From NCBI GenBank assembly GCA_016708725.1, contig JADJFE010000038.1, positions 1-16,136 on the forward strand: a stretch of 16,136 nucleotides of DNA, read 5' to 3'. This DNA comes from Candidatus Aalborgicola bjergmarkensis. GTDB lineage: Bacteria > Pseudomonadota > Gammaproteobacteria > Burkholderiales > Burkholderiaceae_C. The notes under the pieces are model-generated. The model had not been told where the DNA came from. It worked only from the letters and a program-made list of their open reading frames with translations, and made no database searches. Made by a program: the position numbers and the translations under genes. The first letter of the stretch is position 1, and each line of letters opens with the position of its first letter. Below, piece by piece: positions 6,210 to 14,673 of this stretch.

Positions 6210-7238
6210 TCAGACGGACAACAACCGCTCAATGGTGTGGGGCCAGCTGATGTGCATGTCCTGGTAGCGCGCGTGACCGGAGCGCCCCATTTGTGCCGCT
6301 TTTTCCGGTTTTTCTGCCAAGGCGTCGATGGCGTTTGCAATGGCCTGTGCGTCGGGCTCCAGCACGTAGCCCGTATCCTGGTGCATAACAAATTGCAGCG
6401 GACCGCCCGAGTCCGAGCAGGTGATGACGGGTTTGCTACTGAGCATCGCTTCCAGGGTGATGTAGCCATAGTCCTCGTCATAGGGGCCGAAAAATACCCC
6501 CAGACTATGGGCATAAAAAGCAATTTTTTCCGCGTCCGTAATGTGTCCCAACAGTTTGACCCGGTTCTCCAGCCCTAATTCGCCAATCAATTGGCGGTAC
6601 ATGGGTTCCTGGCCGCCGGTGCCGGCAATCACGATGCAGGTGTTCGAGCGCAAGAGTGCAGCCGAGCGGATCAATAGCTCCTGGCGTTTGAGTGTTTCGA
6701 GTCGGCTGGGGTAAAAAATATACGGTTGTGCGCTGGCACAGCGGAAAAATTCCGCCTGCGCGGGTGGATGCAACAGCGGTTCGGCCTCCAGCTGGTTGAA
6801 TTGCGCCAGACGCTCTGCAACACGCGGCGAATTGGCAAACCGATGGTGCACCCTTTTCAGCACCCGCTTGTCAAATGCGGTGATGGTTTCGCGCAAACGT
6901 GCTTGTTCGGGGTTGGCCGTGCTGGCATCAAAAAGCTCGTAGGCTGCGCGGTGCTGGTGCATCAGCCACACGGTATGGTGGGGATGGATGACGCCGTAAC
7001 CGGGAAACTGCAGGCTGATCACGCGGTCCACCTGCTGGCCATTGGGTCTTGTCAAATCCAGATGTTCGGCAAAGTGCATGACATCGTGAATGGCCTTTTC
7101 GGGCGAGAACTGAAAGGGAAAGCGCATCAGTTCCACCTGGTGCCCCAGGGCGCGCAAGCCGTCAACCGTGCCCTGCACGTGGTGCGTGGCCCCCCCGAAA
7201 ATGAAGGGAACGTGGCAGGCTGTGACGATGATGTTCAT
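6210..7238 (-). CDS. GT4-family glycosyltransferase (last gene of the secretion/glycan operon)
   Basis: 342-residue cytoplasmic retaining glycosyltransferase with a GT-B fold. The N-terminus MNIIVTACHVPFIFGGATHHVQGTVDGL contains the glycine loop of the acceptor domain. The donor domain has YPSRLETLKRQELLIRSAALL (176-196), VIAGTGGQEP (203-212) and the EX7E motif with Glu255 and Glu263 (EDYGYITLE) in place of the common EGFG form, followed by SSKPVITCSDSGGP. It probably transfers a hexose from a nucleotide sugar; donor and acceptor cannot be read from sequence. It starts 15 nt after the stop of the methyltransferase gene without a clear ribosome binding site, so re-initiation from upstream is likely. 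It belongs with the second GT4 at 8962-10179 in building a glycan or glycoprotein modification. Confidence 0.9.
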   Translation of the reverse strand: MNIIVTACHVPFIFGGATHHVQGTVDGLRALGHQVELMRFPFQFSPEKAIHDVMHFAEHLDLTRPNGQQVDRVISLQFPGYGVIHPHHTVWLMHQHRAAYELFDASTANPEQARLRETITAFDKRVLKRVHHRFANSPRVAERLAQFNQLEAEPLLHPPAQAEFFRCASAQPYIFYPSRLETLKRQELLIRSAALLRSNTCIVIAGTGGQEPMYRQLIGELGLENRVKLLGHITDAEKIAFYAHSLGVFFGPYDEDYGYITLEAMLSSKPVITCSDSGGPLQFVMHQDTGYVLEPDAQAIANAIDALAEKPEKAAQMGRSGHARYQDMHISWPHTIERLLSV

Positions 7239-7253
7239 GGGTATGTTTATGGT

Positions 7254-8965
7254 TCACGGTTTGCGGGCCACCACACCATAATCCTGCGGGCCGTACAGGT
7301 GGCCGTTGACACGCTCGGCCAAGGCGCCTGTTTCCTGCACGCGATCACTGCCCGGATAGGGGTTGAGGCGCAAGAAGTGTTGCGCGGAAAATCCGTGGTA
7401 GCCCAGCAGGAAGCGCAAGGATGTGGGTGTTATGGGATTGCGGTGGGTGTGGTCGTGGTAGAAGGTATGGCTGCCCACCAGGACGTTTTCCGGATTGGGT
7501 GTCTCCAGCACCAACACACCGCCCGGCGTGAGCACGCGCCAGGCCTGGGCGATCAGCGTAAACAGTTGATCGAATGGCAGATGTTCGATGATGTGAAATC
7601 CACTGACCAGGCCGTAGCTTGCATCTGCCTGTTGCGCCAGCCACTGCAGGGCGTTGGCATGCACGGCGCGTAATCCCCGGCTTTGGCAATGCTGCACCAT
7701 GGCCGGGTTCAGGTCCAGCCCCATGGCGTCAAACCCCTGGGCGCACAGCAACTCCAGCCATTCGCCCCGACCGCAACCCAGATCGAGCATGGGCAAAGCC
7801 AGCACTTCCGGCGCCACGGTGACCAGATGGGACAGGTAGGGGGTGAGTTTCTGGGTGATTTCGGCATGGCTGCCGCGCATGGCGTTCTCAAAGGCCAGGT
7901 AGTAGTCGTCAATTGCGGTGTCGATTTCGGGCTGTGCGGTTGGTGGTGAGGGTGCAGCGGGCGTGGTATTTTTCAATGTGTGGACTGCGCTGCGTAACTG
8001 CAGATTCATCACCCGTGCCTGCAACAGCTGTAATTCGAAGCGGTTATTTTCTGCAAAGTTTTTGTGTACTTGCTGTTGTTCGATGCATCTGGCCTCCTGT
8101 TCTGTCTGAAGTGACACCAGCCGATCCAGGCGCTGTTCGACAGCTGTTTTCCACGTTTCTTGTTGATCCAGGCGCTGATCGAAACGTTGCGCGGTATGCG
8201 CGTTCCAGGTTTCTTGCTGATCGAAGCGCTGATCGAAACCTTGCGTAGTATGGGCATTCCACGTTTCCTGCTGATCCAGGCGCTGTTCCGTATAGGCATT
8301 CCATGCCCCTTGCTGGTCCAGGCGCTGCTGGGTATGCGCGTTCCACGTGCCCTGTTGCTCGATGTGCGTGCGCAAGGTGTTGTGCTGCACTTCGAGCGGC
8401 TGGATGTGTACGACGATCTGGCTGATGCGTGTACTCAGGCGTCCCGAAGCCGCCAGGAGCAGGTGGCGCCAGGCGCTATACGCCTTGCTGGCCAGGCGGG
8501 TGGGCGCGGCCAATCCGATGCGCTGCCCGGCAACGCTGGCAAAGTAAAACCAGGAAGATAAACCAAAGCCCGCTACCCGTGCATGGGCCTTGCGGCCTTC
8601 GGGCGAGGTGCGCAGGGCCGCGAGCACAAACATCTGGCCGTAGCCCTGTTTGAGTTTTTCCAGGTAATGCTGGATGCCAAGGGCATCGGCAGGGCGGCGC
8701 AACAGTTGCAGGTATGCAGTTTCGATGAACTTCACATTGTCACTGATGAGCAGGAAATCATCGACATGGTCCAGTTGCTGTGCGTGCCGTGTTTGTACCG
8801 GGTTGGTGATCGGGGTGGACGCCGTGGATGCTGGCGTGGATGCAGCACACCGGACCTCCCGCTATCGGATTGCATGGGGTGGACCGTGTTCACCTGGTAT
8901 TCTGGCCGCGCGGCTTCGTCCCGGATGGACTGAATGAGTTGGTCAATGTGCGGCATGTTGTTCAT
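7254..8965 (-). CDS. DUF4214 - repeat rod - SAM methyltransferase (WbdD-like architecture), one frameshift near the N-terminus
   Basis: The longest continuous frame begins at GTG 8735 (493 codons), but the gene probably starts at ATG 8965, which overlaps the stop of the upstream glycosyltransferase (ATGA). That frame reads NNMPHIDQLIQSIRDEAARP.. to about 8861; one missing base before about 8790 would then join it to STPITNP..DHVDDFLLISDN-VKFIETAY. Numbering from 8735: DUF4214 at 1-50 (FIETAYLQLLRRPADALGI), a helical region 100-255 with tandem repeats around QRLDQQETWNAHT (124-206), a Pro-rich linker (255-270) and a class I methyltransferase with LDLGCGRGEW (317-326), GLDLNP (339-344), GFHIIEHLP (379-387) and ETPNPENVLVG. 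It probably methylates a sugar or glycan end. WbdD, which caps O-antigen, also joins a methyltransferase to a coiled-coil ruler, but here the order is reversed and no kinase is seen. Confidence 0.85.
8149..8366 (-). repeat. In-frame tandem repeats (54, 54, 42, 42 nt plus partial) in the methyltransferase rod
   Basis: On the plus strand units begin with TTCCA(C/G/T) at 8149, 8203, 8257, 8299 and 8341, giving lengths 54, 54, 42 and 42 nt and a partial last unit. All lengths are multiples of three. They encode units such as QRLDQQGAWNAYTE and QRLDQQETWNAHTT (14 residues) and QGFDQRFDQQETWNAHTA (18 residues, with a 4-residue FDQR-type insertion). The high DNA identity between units suggests recent duplication and possible length variation between strains. 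Confidence 0.88.
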
Positions 8966-10179
8966 ATGCGTTGGTTGGTTCGGTTGATTTTTTTTGTGTT
9001 GCTTGTTTCAAGGGTCAGCGCTTTCCACAATTCGTCTGCGACCTGATCCCATGTGCGTGCCGGTGTTGGCGTGGCGGAAGCAGGGCGAATGTTTTGCAGG
9101 GCTGTTAAAGCTACTACCCAGGGGGCTGTATTGTCCACTGGTAAATAGCTCGGCCAGTCGCCGCCGACTTCGCGCAGCACCGGGATGTCGGCGGCCAGAA
9201 CGGGGCAGCCCAGGTAGGCCGCCTCGGCCAGCGGCAAACCAAAGCCCTCGTTCAGCGAGGCAAAGGCCAGCGCCTGGGCGTTTTTGTACAGTGTGTGGAG
9301 CTGCACATCGGGCAAGTGGGTAAAGCGGTGCAGGCGCTTCCCTTTTTCAGCGTGTGTTTCAATGCGCTGCAGCAGGGCATCCGAGCACCAGCCCGAAGCG
9401 CCCACCAATACCAGTTGCAACGGGCTGCCTTGCTCCCACAATTGCTCAAACGCTGCCAGCACCAGCTGGTGATTCTTGCGCGGCTCAATGGTGCCGACCA
9501 TGAGGACGAACGGATTTACCATTAGCGCCGGTAATGGGAGGGCCGGTATTTGGGGAAGAGCATGGGCTGGCAGAAAGTCCGCGCCCAGGGCTAGGCGCAC
9601 GACCGGCGCGCGCGTGCTGTGGCCTTGCAGCGCTGCGCGTACCACGTGCGAGGGGGTCAGCAACAGGCTGGCGCGTGCCGTGAGTTGCTGCAGGTGCGCT
9701 GCAAAGCGTGTGGGCAGTTCCGGCTTGAACCATTGCGGTTGCTGCAGCGGCAGCAGGTCATGCACAAAACCGGCCAGCACGGCGCCGTTGTCCAGTGCTG
9801 CGTCCACAGCAGGCCAGGGGTCGAGATACCAGGAGGCATCGGCGAGCAAGAGGGTATCGCCCGGTCCTGGTTGAATGGGTTCGGCAGATGCCTGGCTTGG
9901 GTTGTGTGTATCAGGCGTATCAGGTGTATCGCTTTCCAGGGCGTGGCGTGGCATTTGCGTGAGTTTGTGCCAGCGCGTGCCTTCAAACATGACGGCATCT
10001 ACCGCGCAATCCCTGTTTTTCGTACTGGTCGCGTGCAGGGCGTGCCACAACCGGCGCACGACCCGCTGAATGCCGGTGTGCTGTTCCGATTGAAGGGTGC
10101 GTGTTACATCCAGCAGCAGTCTGCGCATCACGCCATGGGGATCGGGTTTATGGCTGCGTTGGTTGCGCCAGCCAGCCAT
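8962..10179 (-). CDS. GT4-family glycosyltransferase (mannosyltransferase-like)
   Basis: 405 residues from the longest start. The core is a GT-B GT4 enzyme: an N-terminal RRLLLDVTRTLQSEQHTGIQR (acceptor side), a low-complexity linker with DTPDTPDT (84-91), then VGTIEPRKNHQLVLAAFEQ (228-246), LVLVGASGW (256-264) and the EX7E motif EGFGLPLAE (Glu311, Glu319) followed by CPVLAADIPVLREVGG. Relatives with GTIEPRKN often transfer mannose or similar sugars in O-antigen synthesis; the exact substrate is unknown. The start at 10179 lies 32 nt inside the tolC-like gene. Met18 at 10128, which gives MRRLLLDVTRTL as in relatives, is 19 nt past that stop and is a plausible true start; neither has a good ribosome binding site. 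The 3' end overlaps the methyltransferase start by 4 nt. Confidence 0.9.
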   Translation of the reverse strand: MAGWRNQRSHKPDPHGVMRRLLLDVTRTLQSEQHTGIQRVVRRLWHALHATSTKNRDCAVDAVMFEGTRWHKLTQMPRHALESDTPDTPDTHNPSQASAEPIQPGPGDTLLLADASWYLDPWPAVDAALDNGAVLAGFVHDLLPLQQPQWFKPELPTRFAAHLQQLTARASLLLTPSHVVRAALQGHSTRAPVVRLALGADFLPAHALPQIPALPLPALMVNPFVLMVGTIEPRKNHQLVLAAFEQLWEQGSPLQLVLVGASGWCSDALLQRIETHAEKGKRLHRFTHLPDVQLHTLYKNAQALAFASLNEGFGLPLAEAAYLGCPVLAADIPVLREVGGDWPSYLPVDNTAPWVVALTALQNIRPASATPTPARTWDQVADELWKALTLETSNTKKINRTNQRI

Positions 10180-11497
10180 TGATGGTGGCGATTTTTTCGG
10201 GCAGCGCCTGTCCGGCCAGTGACCATAGCCGGATCAGGGATACGGTATAGAGGTGGCGCGCCATCGCCAGATCGCGCTTGGCCAGGAGATGTTGCTGTTC
10301 GGCGTTCAAAATATCGATCACGGTGCGCACGCCTGCCTTGTGGGACATGCGGGTGGACTCAATCAACTGTGCGGTGGAACGTTCCGCCTGTTCCAGCGCT
10401 TGCACCTTGGCGGCGTTCTCGGTAACGCCACGGTGTTCGCGCTGCACCCGCAATTGCAGGTCGCGGCGCGTTGCCTCCAGCTGCATTCTGGCGCGCGACG
10501 CCTCCGCAATGGCCGAACGCACCTGGGCGCTGACGTAACCGCCTGCATACAGTGGCAGGTTGAACTGTACGCCCAGACTCTGTTGCTTGTATTTCGTAAA
10601 GAGCCGGGTGACATTTTCGCTCTCGCTGGATGAGAGTTGCGCGACTGCATCCAGCGTCGGTTTGTGGCCTGCGGTGGCTTTGTCCACTTCCAGCTCGGCG
10701 CTACGCACACGCGCAGTCAGCGCCTGCAACTCCGGGCTATTGTGCTCGGCATCGTCAAGCCATGCCTGCAAGTCCGTCGGGTTGAGCGCCAGCAAATCCA
10801 GCCGCTTGGGGTCCAGTGCTGCCAGTACATCGGCGGGTTGCTGCACCATGGCCGACAGGGTACGCCGTGTAAATTCGGCGTTTTGTCGCGCTTCGAGTGC
10901 TTGCGCTTGCACCATGTCCAGTCGCGCCTGTGCTTCGTCAATATCGGTGCGGGTACCGGTGCCCGCTTTCAGGGCGTTGCGCGCCGCATCAAGCTGGCTG
11001 AGTGTCAGGGTGCGCTGTGCTTCGATAAGTTTGAGCTGGTCTTCGGTTTGTAGTGCATCAAAATAGGCTGCAGCCACTTTCATTGTCAGGTTTTGCTCTT
11101 CTGCCCGCAAGACGGCGGTGGCGTCTTCGACCATGGACTGTGCTTGCTCCATCCCCTTCCACAGGTTCGGGCGGTACAGGGGTTGGCGCACGGCCAGGGT
11201 CAGGTTGCGGCTGATATAGTTGTCGTCACTTTGACCGAAATTGGTCGTGGTTTCCAGCTGGTTATTGTTAATGGAGCCACTGAGTGTCACATTGGGCCGT
11301 AATTGCGCCTTGGCCATGGGCAGGCGTTCAAGCTGGGATTCCGTGGCGAAACGGGTGGCCTGAATGCCGGCATCGTTGGCCAGCGCGGCTGTTGTGGCCG
11401 CACTCAGGTCCAGCGCGTTTGCCGTGGTGGATGCTGCCAGCAGGCCTGCCAACAGGGGCGCGCAATGCCACCAGTGCGGTGTAGTAGTCGAATGCAT
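10148..11497 (-). CDS. TolC-family outer membrane protein of a type I secretion system
   Basis: 449-residue outer membrane channel-tunnel. A signal peptide is seen (hydrophobic LLAGLLAASTTANA, cleavage near residue 28), followed by long amphipathic helices. The two TolC structural repeats show as PNVTLSGSI...SRNLTLAVRQPLYRP..AYFDALQTEDQLKL..NALKAGTGTRTDIDEAQARLD (to about residue 194) and PTLDAVAQLSS..VQFNLPLYAGGYVSAQVR..MSHKAGVRTVIDILNAEQ (about 385-402). The start has GAGGAG at 11509-11504, 6 nt upstream and inside the end of the HlyD gene, whose stop lies 3 nt away. With the adaptor and ABC ATPases upstream it completes a dedicated exporter. Confidence 0.94.
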   Translation of the reverse strand: MHSTTTPHWWHCAPLLAGLLAASTTANALDLSAATTAALANDAGIQATRFATESQLERLPMAKAQLRPNVTLSGSINNNQLETTTNFGQSDDNYISRNLTLAVRQPLYRPNLWKGMEQAQSMVEDATAVLRAEEQNLTMKVAAAYFDALQTEDQLKLIEAQRTLTLSQLDAARNALKAGTGTRTDIDEAQARLDMVQAQALEARQNAEFTRRTLSAMVQQPADVLAALDPKRLDLLALNPTDLQAWLDDAEHNSPELQALTARVRSAELEVDKATAGHKPTLDAVAQLSSSESENVTRLFTKYKQQSLGVQFNLPLYAGGYVSAQVRSAIAEASRARMQLEATRRDLQLRVQREHRGVTENAAKVQALEQAERSTAQLIESTRMSHKAGVRTVIDILNAEQQHLLAKRDLAMARHLYTVSLIRLWSLAGQALPEKIATINGWLAQPTQP

Positions 11498-11500
11498 GTA

Positions 11501-12850
11501 TTACTCCTCGGTCATGGAGGCGGCAATGCGCTTGGTCAGCGGATGCAGCAGGTACGTCAGCAAGGAGCGCTCGCCGCCCTTGAAAATCACATCTACGGGC
11601 ATGCCAGGTTGCAACTGGTGCTTCCCAAGTTTTTTCCTGCCCTCCGGGGTCACCGCCACCCGCGCCAGGAAATAGGCTACTCCCGTGTGGGCATCGGTCA
11701 ACAGATCGGCGGAAATGGATTGCACTTCGCCTTGCACCACCAACTGGGGTGAATGGGCAAACGAGGCAAAGCGTGCATCCACCATCTGGCCCTTGCTGAT
11801 GCGGTCAATCATGTGCGGTGGCACCTGGGTTTCAAGCAAAAGGCTATCGTCTTCGGGAACGATGTCCATGATCTTCTGCCCTGGTGGGACAACGCCACCG
11901 GCGGTCTGGAATGCCAGGCCAACGACTTGTCCCGAAGCGGGTGAACGCACTTCGGTGCGGGCGAATTCATCGCGAATTGCCTTGATTTTCTCGGCATCTG
12001 ACAAAACCTCGCGTGTCACATCGGACAACTGTGTCTCCACTTCCTTGCGGTATTCCTGTTGGCGCAGGATGGCGCGTTGGCCCATTTCAGACATGGCGCG
12101 CTGGGCACGCTGGATATTGCCTTGCAGGTCGGCCATGTTGGCGCTGATATCGGCCAGGGCGCGTTCGAGTTCGAGTTGCCGGTTGCGCGGCGCATAACCC
12201 TGGGCTACCAGACCTTTGGTGTTGTCGTGTTCTTCGCGAACCAGTGCCTGTTGGCTCTGGCGGCTCTTTAATACGTTGCCGTAGGAGCGAATCATTTCAT
12301 TTTGTCCTTGCCGGGCTTCTTCCAGTGCCTGCACATCTGCCGCCAATGCTGCGCGCCGCGCGTTCATCAACTGCTGCTGGGTGGTCATTTGTTGGCGGAT
12401 CAAGGGGTCGGTTGCCGCCTCCTTCAGGTCAGGATGCCATTGGATGGTGCTTGCATTGGATTGTTCGGCCAGCAATCGTCCTTGCATGGTGCGCAAGCCC
12501 AGATAACGTTGCCGGATCGCCTCCAGATTGGCGCGCGCTCCCGCATCGTCCATACGCAGCAACAAATCCCCGACCTTGACCTGCTGGCCTTCCTTGACCA
12601 GAATTTCCTTGATGATGCCGCCACTCAAGTGCTGCACGCTTTTGCGTTTGGTATCGAGTGACACATAACCGGCGCTGGGCACGCCTTCATCCAAAGGGGC
12701 AAAAGCCGCCCAGAGTAAAAATAGCCCGAAACCGATGCCCAAGGCCCAGAACCCGATAGAACCAGGCTGGAGTTTTTTTGCCGGACGCGCGTTGGCGTTT
12801 ACTTCAATGGGCTGCACATCGGTCGGGAGTGCGTGTAAGGATGGTTTCAT
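11501..12850 (-). CDS. HlyD/PrtE-family type I secretion membrane fusion protein
   Basis: 449-residue inner-membrane periplasmic adaptor linking the ABC ATPase to the TolC channel. It has a short cytoplasmic N-terminus (1-30), one membrane segment (about 31-51, SIGFWALGIGFGLFLLWAAF) and a first lipoyl half with VQHLSGGIIKEILVKEGQQV (72-91). A long coiled-coil hairpin follows (about 105-295), then the second lipoyl half RTEVRSPASGQVVGLAFQ (298-315) and the beta domain. It ends in GMPVDVIFKGGERSLLTYLLHPLTKRI (416-442), the characteristic C-terminus of type I secretion adaptors. It lies 44 nt after the ABC gene, in an AT-rich gap with no clear ribosome binding site or terminator. No substrate protein is encoded in the window. 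Confidence 0.95.
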   Translation of the reverse strand: MKPSLHALPTDVQPIEVNANARPAKKLQPGSIGFWALGIGFGLFLLWAAFAPLDEGVPSAGYVSLDTKRKSVQHLSGGIIKEILVKEGQQVKVGDLLLRMDDAGARANLEAIRQRYLGLRTMQGRLLAEQSNASTIQWHPDLKEAATDPLIRQQMTTQQQLMNARRAALAADVQALEEARQGQNEMIRSYGNVLKSRQSQQALVREEHDNTKGLVAQGYAPRNRQLELERALADISANMADLQGNIQRAQRAMSEMGQRAILRQQEYRKEVETQLSDVTREVLSDAEKIKAIRDEFARTEVRSPASGQVVGLAFQTAGGVVPPGQKIMDIVPEDDSLLLETQVPPHMIDRISKGQMVDARFASFAHSPQLVVQGEVQSISADLLTDAHTGVAYFLARVAVTPEGRKKLGKHQLQPGMPVDVIFKGGERSLLTYLLHPLTKRIAASMTEE

Positions 12851-12894
12851 GGTGTATTCGGATCGGAAAAATGGAAGGAATGTTTTTCTATAAT

Positions 12895-14673
12895 TTACGT
12901 AGCTGCTTGCGCACTATTGGCGCGGGCTGCAGCCGCATTTAGCTCTTTCAGTACGACATCGCGCGGCCCGTTGTACAGCACTTGCCCGTCACGCAGGATC
13001 AGCAAAAGGTCGGCCACCGCCAGTGCTGCCGGGCGGTGCGTAATCAGCACCACGGTTTTACCTGCGGTTTTGAGCTTGCTGATGGCATTGGACAGCGCTG
13101 CCTCACCGGCATCATCCAGATTGGCGTTGGGTTCATCCAGTACCACCAGTTGCGGCTGTCCGTACAGGGCACGTGCCAGGCCCAGCCGCTGGCGTTGTCC
13201 ACCAGAGAGCAGACTGCCCGCTTCGCCTACCGGCGTGTCATACCCCTTGGGGAAACGCAAAATGGCTTCATGCAAGCCGGTTTGCTGGGCGGCGAGAATG
13301 ACCTTGTCTGGATTGACGGCATTCAGCCGCGCAATGTTGTCGGCAATGGACCCGTCGAACAGTTCGATATCCTGTGGCAAATAGCCAATGTGCGGCCCCA
13401 ATGCCGTGCGATCCCAGCTACTGAGCGTTACCTGATCGAGCAACACCTGGCCCTGTACATCGGGCCAGATGCCGATCATGGTTTTGGCCAATGTTGTCTT
13501 GCCAGAGCCGGATGGCCCCATGACCACCAGCACCTGCCCCGGCTCGATCTGCAGGTTGATGTCTTTGAGGATCGGTTTTTCGCGTCCTGGCGCAGTGGCT
13601 CCCACCTGCTTGAGTTGCAGTGCGCCGCGCGGCGGTGTTTGCTGTCTGGTTGATGGCGCTGCCGGGTGCATGTCCAGCAAGGTTTCCAGACGCTCAAAGG
13701 CCAGCCGCGCGCCGATGAAGCCGCGCCAGATCGAAACCAGCATGTCAATGGGAGCCAACGCCCGGCTCATCAGCACGTTGGCGGCAATCATTGCTCCGGG
13801 ACTGAGTTCACCGTTGATGACCAGCAAGGCGCCGGCACCCAGTGCCAGGGATTGCTGGGTGTAGCGGACAAACTTGCTGATGGCCGTCATGCGCCCTACC
13901 TTGCCGCCAGCTTGGGCATGAAGCTCCAGTTCCCGTACGTGTTTTTCTTGCCATTTGGCCTGCAACTGGGGACTCATGCCCAAAGCCTCGACCACTTCGG
14001 AGTTGCGCAACTTGCTTTGCAGGTACAAATTGGTGTCAGATTGGGCCTGGCTGGCTTCTTCGGATGGCTTGATGCTGCCACGATGTCCCAGCCACACCAA
14101 AAGCCCTTGTATCAAGGCAAACACAATCGACAACCAGCCCAGCATGGGGTGCAATAGGAAAAGCACTGCCAGATAAATCGGTGCCCAAGGCAAATCGAAT
14201 AGCGCCAGAGTGCCATTGCCGGTGATGAACTGGCGTACCGTGATGAGATCCGAAAATGCCCGACCCGGATTGGTATCGGCTTGATTCAGGTGTGCTGCAA
14301 AGCTGGCATGAAAAACCCGGCTGCCCAGCTGGTTGTCCAGGCGGACTCCGGCAGTTACCAGCATGCGCGAGCGCAGCCATTCTGCCAGCCCCATGACGGC
14401 AAACAGTCCCATAGTCAGAAGGGATACCGCCAGCAGCGTCAATTCGCTGTGGCTGGACATGACCCGGTCATAGACCTGCAGCATATAGAGTGTGGGGGTG
14501 AGCATCAGCACATTGGCCAGCATGCTCAGGCAGCCCACCATCACGAATTCGCGCCGGAAGGACCACAGCACCTGGCGCAGTTCGCTCACCGTGCCGGTTT
14601 TGCTGCCAGTTTTGCCACCATTGGCGGGGCGAATATCCGAACGGGATAGAGTGGACGTGGTGGACGTGTTCAT
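12895..14673 (-). CDS. Type I secretion ABC transporter, permease/ATPase (PrtD-like)
   Basis: 592-residue inner-membrane exporter half. The N-terminus is polar (1-40) and lacks a C39 peptidase domain, so this is the PrtD/RTX-protease class rather than the bacteriocin class. Membrane segments lie at about 43-65, 80-100, 157-197 and 275-300, with TPTLYMLQVYDRVMSSHSELTL (59-80) typical of PrtD. The nucleotide-binding domain has Walker A GPSGSGKTT (386-394), Q-loop YLPQD (431-435), signature LSGGQRQRLGLARAL (489-503), Walker B LVVLDEP (509-515) and H-loop THR (His546); all key residues are intact. The tail is Ala-rich. Its ATG overlaps the stop of the preceding ABC gene (ATGA at 14673-14670), so the two ABC genes are coupled and could form a heterodimer. 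It powers export through the adjacent HlyD and TolC proteins. Confidence 0.95.
   Translation of the reverse strand: MNTSTTSTLSRSDIRPANGGKTGSKTGTVSELRQVLWSFRREFVMVGCLSMLANVLMLTPTLYMLQVYDRVMSSHSELTLLAVSLLTMGLFAVMGLAEWLRSRMLVTAGVRLDNQLGSRVFHASFAAHLNQADTNPGRAFSDLITVRQFITGNGTLALFDLPWAPIYLAVLFLLHPMLGWLSIVFALIQGLLVWLGHRGSIKPSEEASQAQSDTNLYLQSKLRNSEVVEALGMSPQLQAKWQEKHVRELELHAQAGGKVGRMTAISKFVRYTQQSLALGAGALLVINGELSPGAMIAANVLMSRALAPIDMLVSIWRGFIGARLAFERLETLLDMHPAAPSTRQQTPPRGALQLKQVGATAPGREKPILKDINLQIEPGQVLVVMGPSGSGKTTLAKTMIGIWPDVQGQVLLDQVTLSSWDRTALGPHIGYLPQDIELFDGSIADNIARLNAVNPDKVILAAQQTGLHEAILRFPKGYDTPVGEAGSLLSGGQRQRLGLARALYGQPQLVVLDEPNANLDDAGEAALSNAISKLKTAGKTVVLITHRPAALAVADLLLILRDGQVLYNGPRDVVLKELNAAAARANSAQAAT

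Noticed and set aside
6726..7673. 315-codon open frame on the plus strand
   Set aside because: Antisense to the GT4 and methyltransferase genes, spanning their junction, with no motif of its own.
8149..8366. Regular repeats considered as a CRISPR array or satellite
   Set aside because: Units are contiguous without unique spacers and encode protein in frame with the surrounding gene.
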